Of a stretch of 64,000 bases of DNA, positions 30,360 to 39,834 are shown in pieces (position 1 is the first letter of the stretch; every line of letters begins with the position of its first letter). Under the pieces are notes generated by a model that was given only the letters and a program-made list of their open reading frames with translations, ran no database searches and was not told the DNA's origin. The stretch comes from Propionivibrio sp. (GTDB lineage Bacteria; Pseudomonadota; Gammaproteobacteria; Burkholderiales; Rhodocyclaceae): the NCBI GenBank assembly GCA_016705685.1, contig JADJLB010000001.1:806001-870000 (forward strand), in the 5' to 3' direction. A program made the position numbers and the translations under genes.

Positions 30360-30785
30360 GTGGAGCGGCTCTAACTGGCGGAACATGGCCTTGGCCTCTA
30401 GCTGCGCACCATTCGGTCCGCAACTCAGCGAGTGTCGTTGCAATCTCGACCATAGAATTGATCGACTTGTCGGCATGTTCAGTTGATAGTAGCCACTTCG
30501 CAATGGAAGCGCGACGAGCCCGAATGTTGGGAATTCCAAGGGCATTCGGTTCACCCGCTTCGAGTACTTGGCTCCACCCGAAGATTATCGGGTTGTGCGC
30601 AACTTGGTTTCGAAGGTGCGCAAGCTTCAATGCTTCGTTCCAACCCCTTAGCGATTGATTTGATTTCGAACTCTCGCTCAGCAAGTTGCACAAACCAATG
30701 GATAGATTCCAACTCAATTGCCGAAAAGTTCACGAGCAACTTCCCGACTCGTTCGACCCACCGCTGCGTGCTTAAAGCGACTCAT
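30360..30785 (-). pseudogene. Decayed gene, possible HEPN-like protein
   Basis: Three minus-strand frames link into one plausible protein. ATG 30785 reads MSRFKHAAVGRTSREVARELFG and stops. The next frame continues AIELESIHWFVQLAEREFEIKS, and the third runs LRGWNEALKLAHLRNQVAHNP and on to about 30390. LRNQVAHN resembles the RNxxxH motif of HEPN proteins, a group that includes many toxin RNases. Each switch fits a single inserted base. The assignment rests on one motif, so it could be another family. The left end is approximate. It lies between the TPR gene and a toxin-antitoxin pair, in lower-GC DNA. Confidence 0.35.
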
Positions 30786-30875
30786 CGCATTCGAGAGCCT
30801 GACGTTTGAAATCAGGGGTGAGCCAGCTTGCTGGCGATCCCCTGGATTGAAGTGTTCGGCACCCTTAGGGACGAG

Positions 30876-31223
30876 TCATGCGGCTTGCAATAAGAACTCA
30901 ACTTTGACCGCCTCAAAGGGAAAGACAATACCTCCTCCTTCTGCACGATCAAGTACGCCAGCCTTTAACAAGGCTGTCACATCGCCATGCACGGCTTTGA
31001 CATCACGATCAACCCGCCGCGCTGCTTCGCGGATGGAGATAGGGCCTGCACCGCACAGTGCTTTGAGTAACTCCCACCTCTTGGCCGTCAATAATTTCCA
31101 CAGCAGCTCAGGTGTCGCAAAGCTGATGTGTGCAGATTTCTGAGATTTCCCGGTCTCCCAACCGTGCAAAAAGTCACCCATCGATTCGCCGGGGGGGCGT
31201 ACATCAAGCGTTACGGTTTTCAT
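30876..31223 (-). CDS. TumA-like antitoxin, winged-helix DNA-binding protein
   Basis: The 115-residue product (from ATG 31223) has an N-terminal segment (GESMGDFLHGWETGKSQ) and a C-terminal MarR/winged-helix-like region (LLTAKRWELLKALCGAGPISIREAARRVDRDVKAVHGDVTALLKAGVL), typical of antitoxins paired with TumE-type toxins. Its start overlaps the 3' end of the toxin reading frame, a common toxin-first TA arrangement. It would repress its own operon, probably at the palindrome at 31497-31520. An in-frame upstream start at 31256 is less likely because it would extend further into the toxin frame. Confidence 0.72.
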   Translation of the reverse strand: MKTVTLDVRPPGESMGDFLHGWETGKSQKSAHISFATPELLWKLLTAKRWELLKALCGAGPISIREAARRVDRDVKAVHGDVTALLKAGVLDRAEGGGIVFPFEAVKVEFLLQAA

Positions 31224-31499
31224 TGTTCCACCTCGCAATATCACGTTGGAAGTCATTGATCAGCTGCTCAGGAGTAGTGAAGCGATACACGCTTTCCTTC
31301 CCTTGAAATGCTTGTGATCGCCCTTTCCCTCTTCGTTGTCGTAACGAAGAACGCACACGCTATCGACAACGTAGGCCAGCCTGTACTTGAACTGATGTGT
31401 TGAATCGGCCAGAGGCTTCGGTACTTGCCAAAGCGCCAACTCGGCAAAAGCTGTTTCAGAGTAGGAGATACGGGTACGAACAAGCTGAGTTGCTTTCAT
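31204..31499 (-). pseudogene. TumE-like toxin (DUF6516), one frameshift
   Basis: The first frame from ATG 31499 reads [20 protein letters not shown] through the family core YDNEEGKGDHKHF. It then departs into a short wrong-frame tail. The neighbouring frame restores the expected ending: ESVYRFTTPEQLINDFQRDI with stop at 31204-31206. One missing base near 31292-31304 explains the switch (AAGGG-AAGG for a likely AAGGGCAAGG). Repaired length would be about 98 residues. TumE-type proteins are the toxin half of TumE/TumA pairs; the biochemical target is not evident here. A sequencing error cannot be excluded. Confidence 0.65.
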
Positions 31500-31535
31500 G
31501 TTGGAGATACTGCCAACATGTGCGGATGTTGTCAA
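31497..31535 (-). promoter_or_regulatory. Promoter and palindromic operator of the TumE/TumA pair
   Basis: A perfect inverted repeat, CATGTTGG (31497-31504) and CCAACATG (31513-31520), spans the toxin start codon. A consensus -35 TTGACA lies on the minus strand at 31530-31535, and 17 bases on is a weak -10 (CAGTAT, 31507-31512) inside the palindrome. Transcription would begin near the ATG, giving a leaderless or nearly leaderless mRNA. GGAGATAC also occurs at 31464-31471 and 31503-31510. Confidence 0.5.
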
Positions 31536-31851
31536 TGCTCCCAACGGCTACTGGTTTGTAGAGGGTGCCGAACAGTCATTCACACGTGGAAACGTCCAGG
31601 TTGTTGCCAATTATTCAGACACAGTAGAAATGCCTTTAAAGTGTTGTATGACATGGAGATTGTCCTACGCGAGTCTCTTTATCAATCAACAATCATACGG
31701 ACAGGTTGGGTTAGCCACTGCGTCGCCCAAGCAGTCAGCAATCACAATTCCGGGTTGCCAAGGCGTCGATCGCAACGAACGCCGATGTCCGTGCGTGTTG
31801 TGGTTCAATGGCGATTTTCAGGCTTTCAATTTCTTCGATCGGGACAGCATC
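31536..31851. other. Non-coding or unrecognised accessory DNA
   Basis: This 316-base stretch is less GC-rich than its flanks. A plus-strand frame runs through it into ridA, but its translation matches no family I know, and ridA has a good start of its own at 31852. I see no RNA gene, repeat or clear promoter. It may be remnant sequence of the accessory patch. Confidence 0.4.
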
Positions 31852-32244
31852 ATGAACAAATCAATTATCTCCACGCCCAAAGCCCCTGCTGCGATTGGAA
31901 CGTATTCGCAGGCCGTGCAGGTGGGCGATACGGTTTACCTTTCGGGCCAGATCGGCCTCGATCCGGTGAGCATGCAGCTGGTCGACGGCATCGACGCCCA
32001 GATTGTTCGCGTGTTTGACAACCTGAAAGCCGTGGTTGAAGCGGCCGGTGGTTCGCTGGCCGATGTCGTCAAGCTCAACATCTATCTCACCGACCTGGGG
32101 CATTTTGCCAAGGTCAATGAAACGATGGCCCGCTATTTTTCCGAGCCCTTTCCGGCGCGTGCGGCGGTGGGCGTGGCGGCGCTGCCGCGCGGCGCTTTGG
32201 TCGAAACCGACGGGGTGATGGTGTTGTCGGACGCATCACGCTAA
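31852..32244 (+). CDS. ridA: RidA family enamine/imine deaminase
   Basis: RidA hydrolyses reactive enamines and imines such as 2-aminoacrylate, protecting PLP enzymes. The start is ATG 31852 ([23 protein letters not shown]), giving 130 residues; the upstream extension of the frame is foreign. Conserved features are [36 protein letters not shown], and the substrate-binding [18 protein letters not shown] near the C-terminus, with the conserved arginine and glutamate. It lies three bases before recG. Confidence 0.94.
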   Translation: MNKSIISTPKAPAAIGTYSQAVQVGDTVYLSGQIGLDPVSMQLVDGIDAQIVRVFDNLKAVVEAAGGSLADVVKLNIYLTDLGHFAKVNETMARYFSEPFPARAAVGVAALPRGALVETDGVMVLSDASR

Positions 32245-32247
32245 TCG

Positions 32248-34356
32248 ATGGCTATTGCCGACGAGATCAGGGCGCCGCAAGCCCTTCAGGCCCGGCTGCG
32301 CAAGCTCGGTCTGATTCGCGGCGACGATCTTGTTGTGCATTTGCCCTTGCGCTACGAGGACGAGACGCATGTCACGCCGATTGCCAGCGCGCCCGCCGGC
32401 GAGCCGGTGCTGGTCGAAGCGAGTGTGCTCGATGTTTCGGTGCAGTTTCGGCCACGCCGCCAACTGGTTGTGCGCGTTGCCGATGCCAGCGGCGAGCTCG
32501 TTTTGCGCTTCCTCAACTTCTACGGCAGCCAGACCCGGCAGCTCGAAGCGTTGCGTGACCAGGGGCCTGATCAGGCTCAACTCAGCGGCCGTCGGCTGCG
32601 CCTTTTCGGCGAGATTCGCCCAGGCTTTCTTGGCGCGGAAATGGTGCACCCACGCTACCGGGTGGTCGCCGCGGATGAGCCCTTGCCGCAGTCGCTTACT
32701 CCCGTTTATCCGACCACGGCCGGCGTTTCGCAGGCAGCCCTGCGCAAGCTGATTCTGCCGGCGCTGTCCAGTGCCGACCTGAGCGAGCTGCTCGATGCGC
32801 GCTGGTGCCAGCAGCAGGCCATGCCGACCTTCGCCGAAGCGGTACATCTGCTGCACGCACCTCTCCCCGGTGTTCCGGAAGCCGCGTTGCAGATGCACAC
32901 CCACCCCGCCTGGCGGCGTATCAAGTTCGACGAAGTGCTGGCGCAGCAGCTCTCTTTGCGTCGCGCCTATCGTGCCCGCCGACTAAAGGGCGCACCGCTG
33001 CTCAAGGGCTCCGGCCAGCTTGCGCGGCGCCTGCTCGCCACGCTCCCTTTTCGCCTGACCGGTGCCCAGCGGCGGGTCCATGACGAGATCGCCGGCGAGC
33101 TGGCCCAGCCCTATCCGATGCAACGGCTGCTGCAGGGCGACGTGGGCAGCGGCAAAACCATCGTCGCCGCGCTGGCGGCATGCCAGGCCATCGAAGCCGG
33201 TTATCAGGCGGCGTTCATGGCGCCGACTGAAATCCTGGCCGAGCAGCATTACCTCAAGCTGCGTAGCTGGCTTGAACCACTCGGCATTGAAGTCGTCTGG
33301 CTGACCGGCCGGCAGAAGAAGGCACTCAGGCAAGCCATGCAGGCGCGTGTGGCAGGCGGCGCGCCAGGCAGCGCGCAACTGATCGTCGGCACCCATGCGC
33401 TGATTCAGGAGAGCGTGGATTTCGCCCGGCTCGGGCTGGTGATCATCGACGAGCAACACCGCTTCGGCGTTGCGCAACGGCTCGAATTGCGCAAGAAGGG
33501 CGAGAAGAGTGAGAACGGTGAGAAGAATTCCATGCCGCCACATCAGTTGATGATGTCGGCGACGCCGATCCCGCGCACGCTGGCCATGAGCTATTACGCC
33601 GACCTCGACGTTTCGGTGCTCGACGAGCTGCCGCCGGGGCGCCGGCCGATCAAGACCAAACTCGTTTCCGATTCCCGCCGCGACGAAGTGATCGCCCGCG
33701 TGCGCGGCGTGGTGGGTTCCGGCCGGCAGGCCTACTGGGTTTGCCCGCTGATCGAGGAATCGGAAAAGCTGCAACTGCAAACCGCGCTCGACACGCACGC
33801 TGCGCTCAGCGAAGAACTCGACGATCTGCGCATCGGGCTGGTGCATGGCCGCCTCAAGTCCGATGAAAAAGCTGCAACGATGGCTGCTTTCGCTGCGGGT
33901 GAAATCGACGTGCTGGTGGCCACCACGGTCATCGAGGTCGGCGTCGATGTGCCCAACGCCTGCCTGATGGTCATCGAACATGCCGAACGTTTCGGCCTGT
34001 CGCAACTGCACCAGTTGCGCGGGCGCGTCGGGCGCGGTGCGCATGAGTCGGTATGCGTCCTGCTCTATCAGCAGCCGCTTTCCGAAACCGCCAGGGCGCG
34101 ACTGAAAATCATCTTCGAAAACGACGACGGCTTCGAGATCGCCCGCCACGACCTGCACCTGCGCGGCCCCGGCGAGTTTGTCGGCAGCCGCCAGTCGGGC
34201 GTGCCGCTGCTGCGCTACGCCGATCTCGAAGTCGATACCGATCTCGTCGAGCTGGCCCGCGAGATGGCCGAGCGCCTGCTGCGCGATGCGCCCGATCTCG
34301 CACAACGGCATTTGCAGCGCTGGCTCGGCAGCCGGGAAGAACTGTTGAAGGCGTAG
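32248..34356 (+). CDS. recG: ATP-dependent DNA helicase RecG
   Basis: RecG remodels stalled replication forks and branch-migrates Holliday junctions. The 702-residue protein has the N-terminal wedge/OB region (about 1-200) and two helicase lobes: GDVGSGKTIVA (Walker A), FMAPTEILAEQH, IIDEQHRFG (DEQH box), MSATPIPRTLAM, VLVATTVIEVGVDVPNA and QLRGRVGRG. Between the DEQH box and SATPIP there is a short polar insertion (EKSENGEKNS, around 33502-33531) built from an imperfect DNA repeat. ridA-recG are probably co-transcribed. Confidence 0.96.
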   Translation: MAIADEIRAPQALQARLRKLGLIRGDDLVVHLPLRYEDETHVTPIASAPAGEPVLVEASVLDVSVQFRPRRQLVVRVADASGELVLRFLNFYGSQTRQLEALRDQGPDQAQLSGRRLRLFGEIRPGFLGAEMVHPRYRVVAADEPLPQSLTPVYPTTAGVSQAALRKLILPALSSADLSELLDARWCQQQAMPTFAEAVHLLHAPLPGVPEAALQMHTHPAWRRIKFDEVLAQQLSLRRAYRARRLKGAPLLKGSGQLARRLLATLPFRLTGAQRRVHDEIAGELAQPYPMQRLLQGDVGSGKTIVAALAACQAIEAGYQAAFMAPTEILAEQHYLKLRSWLEPLGIEVVWLTGRQKKALRQAMQARVAGGAPGSAQLIVGTHALIQESVDFARLGLVIIDEQHRFGVAQRLELRKKGEKSENGEKNSMPPHQLMMSATPIPRTLAMSYYADLDVSVLDELPPGRRPIKTKLVSDSRRDEVIARVRGVVGSGRQAYWVCPLIEESEKLQLQTALDTHAALSEELDDLRIGLVHGRLKSDEKAATMAAFAAGEIDVLVATTVIEVGVDVPNACLMVIEHAERFGLSQLHQLRGRVGRGAHESVCVLLYQQPLSETARARLKIIFENDDGFEIARHDLHLRGPGEFVGSRQSGVPLLRYADLEVDTDLVELAREMAERLLRDAPDLAQRHLQRWLGSREELLKA

Positions 34357-34450
34357 CTCCAGGGCTCGTGCCCTACTTCCGCAATCCATCCGGCAATACG
34401 GCATTGCGGCATTGCGGTAAAATCGCCCTTTTCTTGTGCAGGGACGCGCC

Positions 34451-35095
34451 GTGGACGGCATCACCATTGCCCTTTCGAAGGGTCGTATTTTTGAAGAGAC
34501 GCTGCCGCTGCTGGCGGCGGCCGGCATCGAGCCGCTGGAAAATCCCGAGACCTCGCGCAAGCTGATCATCCCGACGACGCGCGACGACGTGCGTGTGGTG
34601 ATCGTGCGCGCGACGGATGCGCCGACCTATGTGCAATACGGCGCGGCAGACATCGGCGTGGCCGGCAAGGACGTGCTGCTTGAACACGGCGGCGACGGCT
34701 TGTACCAGCCGCTCGACCTGAAGATTGCCAAGTGCCGGATGATGGTGGCGATACCTGCGGGCTTCGACTACGAATACGCCGTGCGGCAGGGCGCTCGCCT
34801 CAAGGTGGCGACCAAGTACATCAACATCGCCCGCGAGCATTTTGCCGCCAAGGGCGTGCATGTCGATCTGATCAAGCTCTACGGTTCGATGGAACTGGCG
34901 CCGCTGGCCGGGCTGGCCGACGCCATCGTTGATCTGGTGTCGACCGGCAGCACACTCAAAGCCAACAATCTGGTGGCGGTCGAACACATCGTCGATATTT
35001 CGTCGCGATTGATCGTCAATCAGGCCGCGCTAAAGCTCAAGCGCGAGCGCATCGACCCCATCCTGGACGCCATCGCGCGCGTTGTCGGGCGATGA
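34451..35095 (+). CDS. hisG: ATP phosphoribosyltransferase, short form
   Basis: HisG makes phosphoribosyl-ATP from ATP and PRPP, the first and committed step of histidine synthesis. GTG 34451 is preferred over GTG 34436 because GGGA lies six bases upstream. The 214-residue product is the HisS-type short form ([26 protein letters not shown]-like [22 protein letters not shown]), which needs the regulatory partner HisZ, not present in this window. It overlaps hisD by four bases (ATGA). Confidence 0.96.
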   Translation: MDGITIALSKGRIFEETLPLLAAAGIEPLENPETSRKLIIPTTRDDVRVVIVRATDAPTYVQYGAADIGVAGKDVLLEHGGDGLYQPLDLKIAKCRMMVAIPAGFDYEYAVRQGARLKVATKYINIAREHFAAKGVHVDLIKLYGSMELAPLAGLADAIVDLVSTGSTLKANNLVAVEHIVDISSRLIVNQAALKLKRERIDPILDAIARVVGR

Positions 35096-36420
35096 TCGCC
35101 ATCAAGCGCTTTTCGACCAGCGACGCGGATTTCAAGCCGCGGCTCAATGCGTTGCTGGCCTTTGAAAGCGCGCAGGACGAAGCGGTTGACCTTGCCGTGG
35201 CCGACATTCTGGCCGAGGTCAAAGCACGCGGCGATGAAGCCGTAATCGAATACACCCGGCGCTTCGACCGGCTCGACGTTGCATCGATGGCCGAGCTGGA
35301 GCTTTCGGGTGACGCTTTGCAGAGCGCTCTGGCCGGCTTGCCCAGCGAGCAGCGCGATGCGCTTGAAGTGGCCGCCCACCGCGTACGCAACTATCACGAG
35401 CGGCAGGTTCTGCACAGCTGGCAATACGTGGAAGACGACGGCGAGGCGGATGGCGATGGATGCGGCACGCTGCTCGGGCAAAAGGTCACCCCGCTCGACC
35501 GCGTCGGCCTCTACGTGCCCGGTGGCAAGGCCTCGTATCCCTCGTCGGTGCTGATGAATGCGATTCCGGCCAAAGTGGCGGGGGTCAAGGAACTGATCAT
35601 GGTCGTGCCGACGCCGGGCGGCGAACGCAATCCGCTGGTGCTGGCGGCGGCGGCGCTGGCCGGGATCGACCGGGTGTTCTGTATCGGTGGCGCGCAGGCC
35701 GTTGGCGCGCTGGCTTACGGGACACAGAGCGTGCCGGCGGTGGACAAGATCGTCGGTCCCGGCAATGCGTATGTCGCCGCGGCCAAGCGCCGCGTATTCG
35801 GCGTTGTTGGCATCGACATGGTCGCCGGACCGTCGGAGATACTGATCATCTGCGACGGCAAGACCGATCCCGACTGGGTGGCGATGGACCTCTTTTCGCA
35901 GGCCGAGCACGACGAGCTGGCGCAATCGATCCTGCTGTGCCCCGACGCGGCGTATATCGGGCGCGTCGCCGAGTCGATCGAGAAACTGCTGCCGACCATG
36001 CCGCGCAAAGACGTTATTCGTGCATCGCTGGAAAATCGCGGCGCGCTGATCCAGGTGCGCGATCTCGATGAAGCCTGCACCATCGCCAATCGTATTGCAC
36101 CGGAACACCTTGAGCTATCGCTGGCCGATGCCGACGACTGGGTGGCAAAGATTCATCATGCGGGCGCCATTTTCATCGGGCCCTACGCGTCCGAGTCGCT
36201 CGGCGATTACTGCGCCGGGCCGAACCATGTCCTGCCAACCTCGGGCAGCGCGCGCTTCTCGTCGCCGCTCGGGGTCTATGATTTCCAGAAGCGGACCAGC
36301 CTGATCCGCGTGTCGCAGGCCGGAGCGAAGACGCTCGGGCGCATTGCCTCGACGCTGGCCCGGGGCGAGGGTTTGCCGGCACACGCCCGCTCCGCCGAGT
36401 ACCGCATCGAGTCCGAGTAA
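35092..36420 (+). CDS. hisD: Histidinol dehydrogenase
   Basis: HisD oxidises histidinol to histidine in two NAD-dependent steps with zinc. The 442-residue product has [54 protein letters not shown] (zinc-binding) and PEHLEL motifs. An acidic patch ([12 protein letters not shown], near residues 111-122) slightly lengthens a surface loop. The gene follows hisG directly, but hisC, which normally comes next, is elsewhere and inverted; six bases separate hisD from a convergent reductase gene. Confidence 0.97.
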   Translation: MIAIKRFSTSDADFKPRLNALLAFESAQDEAVDLAVADILAEVKARGDEAVIEYTRRFDRLDVASMAELELSGDALQSALAGLPSEQRDALEVAAHRVRNYHERQVLHSWQYVEDDGEADGDGCGTLLGQKVTPLDRVGLYVPGGKASYPSSVLMNAIPAKVAGVKELIMVVPTPGGERNPLVLAAAALAGIDRVFCIGGAQAVGALAYGTQSVPAVDKIVGPGNAYVAAAKRRVFGVVGIDMVAGPSEILIICDGKTDPDWVAMDLFSQAEHDELAQSILLCPDAAYIGRVAESIEKLLPTMPRKDVIRASLENRGALIQVRDLDEACTIANRIAPEHLELSLADADDWVAKIHHAGAIFIGPYASESLGDYCAGPNHVLPTSGSARFSSPLGVYDFQKRTSLIRVSQAGAKTLGRIASTLARGEGLPAHARSAEYRIESE

Positions 36421-36426
36421 GATCGG

Positions 36427-37746
36427 CTAACGCAGTTCGAAGGCTTCCTGGTGAAAGCGCAGGCGGCCATTCCAGGACGCCTTGAGACCGCGCTTGAGCG
36501 CGTCGGCGAATCCGCTGGGGCCGCAGAACCAGACTTCGGTTTTGTTCCGTTGCCCGCCGGCCAGCTTGAGCGAACCGGCCGTCAACAGGTCGCCATGCTT
36601 TGCGCTGTGTACTTGGAGCCGGATTCCGGGCAGCGCAGCGCAGAGCGCCTTCAGGCGACCGACGAATGGATCCTTTTCGCGATCTTGCGTGCAGTAGTGG
36701 AAGTCGGCATCGCGAGCATCGGCCGGGCGCGCCTGCAGCGATTCCAGCCAGGCCAGAAACGGCGTTACGCCGATCCCGCCAGCCACCCAGATCTGGTGGC
36801 TGTCCGGGTTGTGGCGCTCCAATTGGAAGCGGCCGTAAGGCCCCTCGATTTTGACTTTCTGGCCGGTTCGTACACGTTGGGCGAGATTCTGCGTGAAATT
36901 GCCGAGCGCCTTGATGTAGAAGGTGATTGTCCGGTTGCCGCGGTCGGCGCTGGCGATGGTGAAGGGGTGCGCGCCTTCGACCCAGTCGAAGGTGACGAAG
37001 GCGAATTGGCCAGCACGATGGTTATTCCATTGTTCTTCGAGATGGCAGGTCAACTCGGTCACGTCGCCTTCACGCTTGACCGCGAGCACCGAGCCATTGA
37101 CCTGGCGGCGACGACCGATCAAGCCGGCGAGCACGACAATGCTGGAAACCACGCCGATCGAAAGCACCGCGGCCAGCAGCAGACCGACCGGTTGCGACCA
37201 GTAGGCGGGCGGCGCCAGCAGCGATGCGTGCAAGGCCAGCATCAGGTAGAGCACCGGCATGATGCGATGCAGATGACGCCAGATGTGATAGGGGAAGCGC
37301 CGCCACAGGGTGATGACGAGCATCGCCAGGGCGATGTACAAGGCCGGTTCGCCCATGTCGGCGGCGAGTTCGCGCAGCACTTCGAGCATTCCGGAATATT
37401 TGATCTTCGGCAAGCGGCCTGCTGTGCCGATGAGCGACTTGATCAATCCGCCCGATTGCTTGATCAGCCAGTGACTCGCACCGAAGCCGATGGCCAGGAT
37501 GCCCACCCATTTGTGCAGGCGGTAAACGCGGTCCAGCCCGCCGAGCGGTTTTTCCAGCCAGGCCGGTCGAGTGGCGAGCAGCATGGCGAGCGACATGAAG
37601 GTAATCGACAACAGGCCGGTCAGATACATGCCTTCCTGGCGCGAGACCCACAGCAGCGCGCTGTTGGCCGGGAAGGTCGTCGAGACCAGGTCGAGATACC
37701 AGGCGGAACCAACAATGGCCAAGAGGCCGATGATAATGGTTTTCAT
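36427..37746 (-). CDS. Ferric-reductase-like transmembrane flavocytochrome
   Basis: The 439-residue inner-membrane protein has about six N-terminal helices with haem-b ligand histidines (RLHKWVGILAIGFGASHWL; WRHLHRIMPVLYLMLALHASLL), followed by an FAD-binding beta-barrel (HPFTIASA, near residue 265) and an NAD(P)-binding domain (VAGGIGVTPFLAWL, WFCGPSGF). This is the ferric reductase/NOX-like fold that moves electrons from NAD(P)H via FAD across the membrane. It starts five bases after the dihaem cytochrome stop, so it likely passes electrons to the periplasmic cytochromes encoded with it. The acceptor is unknown. Confidence 0.88.
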   Translation of the reverse strand: MKTIIIGLLAIVGSAWYLDLVSTTFPANSALLWVSRQEGMYLTGLLSITFMSLAMLLATRPAWLEKPLGGLDRVYRLHKWVGILAIGFGASHWLIKQSGGLIKSLIGTAGRLPKIKYSGMLEVLRELAADMGEPALYIALAMLVITLWRRFPYHIWRHLHRIMPVLYLMLALHASLLAPPAYWSQPVGLLLAAVLSIGVVSSIVVLAGLIGRRRQVNGSVLAVKREGDVTELTCHLEEQWNNHRAGQFAFVTFDWVEGAHPFTIASADRGNRTITFYIKALGNFTQNLAQRVRTGQKVKIEGPYGRFQLERHNPDSHQIWVAGGIGVTPFLAWLESLQARPADARDADFHYCTQDREKDPFVGRLKALCAALPGIRLQVHSAKHGDLLTAGSLKLAGGQRNKTEVWFCGPSGFADALKRGLKASWNGRLRFHQEAFELR

Positions 37747-37751
37747 ATTTG

Positions 37752-38243
37752 CTATTCGTCATAATAGCCGCGTTCGGCGTCGGCATGACAGGCCAGACAG
37801 TTGGCCTTGGTACGGACGTTGTTACGCAGCCATCCTTTGGAAGAAATCTCGCGATGCTCACGCACCCACTTCGGCAGCTCGGTAATGCGCAAGGGAGGGT
37901 TCTGCACGGACACGCCGCGCATCAGCTTGCTGCCGTAACGCTGCCCACCGGTGTCGGCGGCATTCTCACTGAGATAGCGGGTGATGTGTTCGGCGGTGGC
38001 TGGAGAGACGCTGGCATCGGTGCCAAAGTGCTTGTCCAGCTCGCCCATCATGCGCTTCCACGAACTTGCCGGCAGCATCGACGGGGGGAAGGCGAGGTGG
38101 CAACTGCCGCACTCCTCGCGCACGACGGGGTCGGAAACCGGGGCGAAGTAGTGTCCGCCGCCGGCCTGCGCCCGGGCGAGAAAAATTCCCGAGAAAATCA
38201 TCGCGACCAGACTCAGGGCAATGGGTCGGTAAGGGATATGCAT
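37752..38243 (-). CDS. Dihaem cytochrome c (DHC family)
   Basis: The 163-residue precursor has a signal peptide (about residues 1-27, cleaved after AQA) and two c-type haem motifs, CGSCH near residue 45 and CLACH near the C-terminus, with the spacing and FPPSMLPASSWKRMM segment typical of DHC. In other bacteria DHC is encoded beside SHP/DUF1924 cytochromes and a membrane cytochrome b or reductase, as here. AAGGAAA precedes the ATG. It is periplasmic and probably relays electrons between the flavocytochrome and the DUF1924 protein. Confidence 0.9.
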   Translation of the reverse strand: MHIPYRPIALSLVAMIFSGIFLARAQAGGGHYFAPVSDPVVREECGSCHLAFPPSMLPASSWKRMMGELDKHFGTDASVSPATAEHITRYLSENAADTGGQRYGSKLMRGVSVQNPPLRITELPKWVREHREISSKGWLRNNVRTKANCLACHADAERGYYDE

Positions 38244-38262
38244 GGCAGCTTTCCTTGTGAAG

Positions 38263-38679
38263 TCACTGATGGATCATGTAGCTCAGCCAGTCGCCCTTTT
38301 CGAGCGCGGTGCATTCGCGGCCCAGAACGTCGTTGCAATTGCGCTTGAACCATTTCTCGACCTTGGCTGGGTCGGTGTAGCGGGCAGGCGTGAGCGATAC
38401 GGCGAGCGCTTCGATGGCTTTGCCGGCTGGCGTGCGACCGGTGCCGCGCGGGCTGTCCGAATGGCAACTGGTGCAGCTTGGCGTTTCTGCCTTGCCGCCG
38501 GCAAACTTCGTGAAATGCAGCTTTTCGCCACGCACGGCAGAAAAGCCTGAAAATGCCGGTGATGCAGCCTTGGCAGAAAGGGCATACTGGGCCACAAGGT
38601 CATCGCGGGATGCGGCGGAACTGCCGAGCGGCAACAAAAGCGCGGCCAGCAGCAGCGTTGCAGAGGTATTGGTTGGCAA
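38263..38679 (-). CDS. DUF1924 (SHP-like) monohaem cytochrome c
   Basis: The start is TTG 38679, just after AGGAGA, giving a 138-residue precursor with a clean signal peptide (TLLLAALLLPLGSSAA). One haem motif, CTSCH, lies near residue 73, and two further cysteines (RNCNDVLGREC) could form a disulfide. This matches the sphaeroides haem protein/DUF1924 group, in which the sixth haem ligand is exchangeable, allowing small-molecule binding. It is first in a three-gene minus-strand operon and divergent from the PepSY gene. Confidence 0.85.
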   Translation of the reverse strand: MPTNTSATLLLAALLLPLGSSAASRDDLVAQYALSAKAASPAFSGFSAVRGEKLHFTKFAGGKAETPSCTSCHSDSPRGTGRTPAGKAIEALAVSLTPARYTDPAKVEKWFKRNCNDVLGRECTALEKGDWLSYMIHQ

Positions 38680-38727
38680 GCGTTTCTCCTGTTCGTTGAT
38701 GTCTTGGGTGCACTTTGCCGGAGCGTG

Positions 38728-38768
38728 TCTGAACACAAGCTGAATCGGCCATTCATCCGCCGTTCAGA
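38728..38768. promoter_or_regulatory. Symmetric four-half-site operator between divergent operons
   Basis: TCTGAAC (38728-38734), CTGAAT (38740-38745), ATTCAT (38751-38756) and GTTCAGA (38762-38768) form an almost perfect 41-base dyad. TGAA and TTCA cores repeat at 11-base steps, the signature of tandem OmpR/PhoB-type regulator binding. It sits in the 135-base gap between the DUF1924 and PepSY starts, so the adjacent response regulator may control both directions. The sites were found by eye. Confidence 0.6.
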
Positions 38769-38814
38769 TCTATCGGGGTACAAATGCGATAGGTGTGCTT
38801 TTTCGGGAGGGGCG

Positions 38815-39153
38815 ATGCGATCGGGAGGGACGGGCAAAGGCTGGCGGGCTATCGGTCTATTACTTGCCTTTGCTCTGGCGCTGCCCGGTCACGCCGACGA
38901 TCTGCGCGACCATGATCGCGCGCGCCGGGCGCTTGAAGCCGGCGAGATACTGCCGCTGAAAACCGTGCTGGAGAAGATTGCTCGCGATACGCCGGGGCAG
39001 GTATTGGAGGTCGAGCTTGAGCGCAAGGGTGAGCGTTGGGTGTATGAGATCAAGCTGTTGCGTGCGGGCGGTTCGCTGGTCAAGTTCAGGGTGGACGCGC
39101 GTGACGGGGCGATCATTCCGCGCCAGGAACAAGGCGCAACAAGCGATCGCTGA
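38815..39153 (+). CDS. PepSY-domain periplasmic protein
   Basis: The 112-residue precursor (ATG 38815, after GGGAGG) has a signal peptide (RAIGLLLAFALALPGHA) and one PepSY-like domain (RRALEAGEILPLKTVLEKIARDTPGQVLEVELERKGERWVYEIKLL). Such small PepSY proteins are often encoded before a response regulator and kinase and are thought to modulate periplasmic sensing or protease activity. Fifteen bases separate it from the regulator gene. Confidence 0.85.
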   Translation: MRSGGTGKGWRAIGLLLAFALALPGHADDLRDHDRARRALEAGEILPLKTVLEKIARDTPGQVLEVELERKGERWVYEIKLLRAGGSLVKFRVDARDGAIIPRQEQGATSDR

Positions 39154-39168
39154 TCGGGAGAAAAAGGG

Positions 39169-39830
<662 letters not shown>

Positions 39831-39834
<4 letters not shown>

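Noticed and set aside
34381-34450. Promoter before hisG (TAAAAT at 34418-34423)
   Set aside because: No acceptable -35 at 16-18 bases spacing, so not listed as a promoter.
32983-34569. 528-codon minus-strand frame opposite recG and hisG
   Set aside because: Antisense shadow of RecG; no recognisable domains.
36451-37764. 437-codon plus-strand frame opposite the flavocytochrome gene
   Set aside because: The minus-strand reductase has intact FAD and NAD motifs; the plus frame is a shadow.
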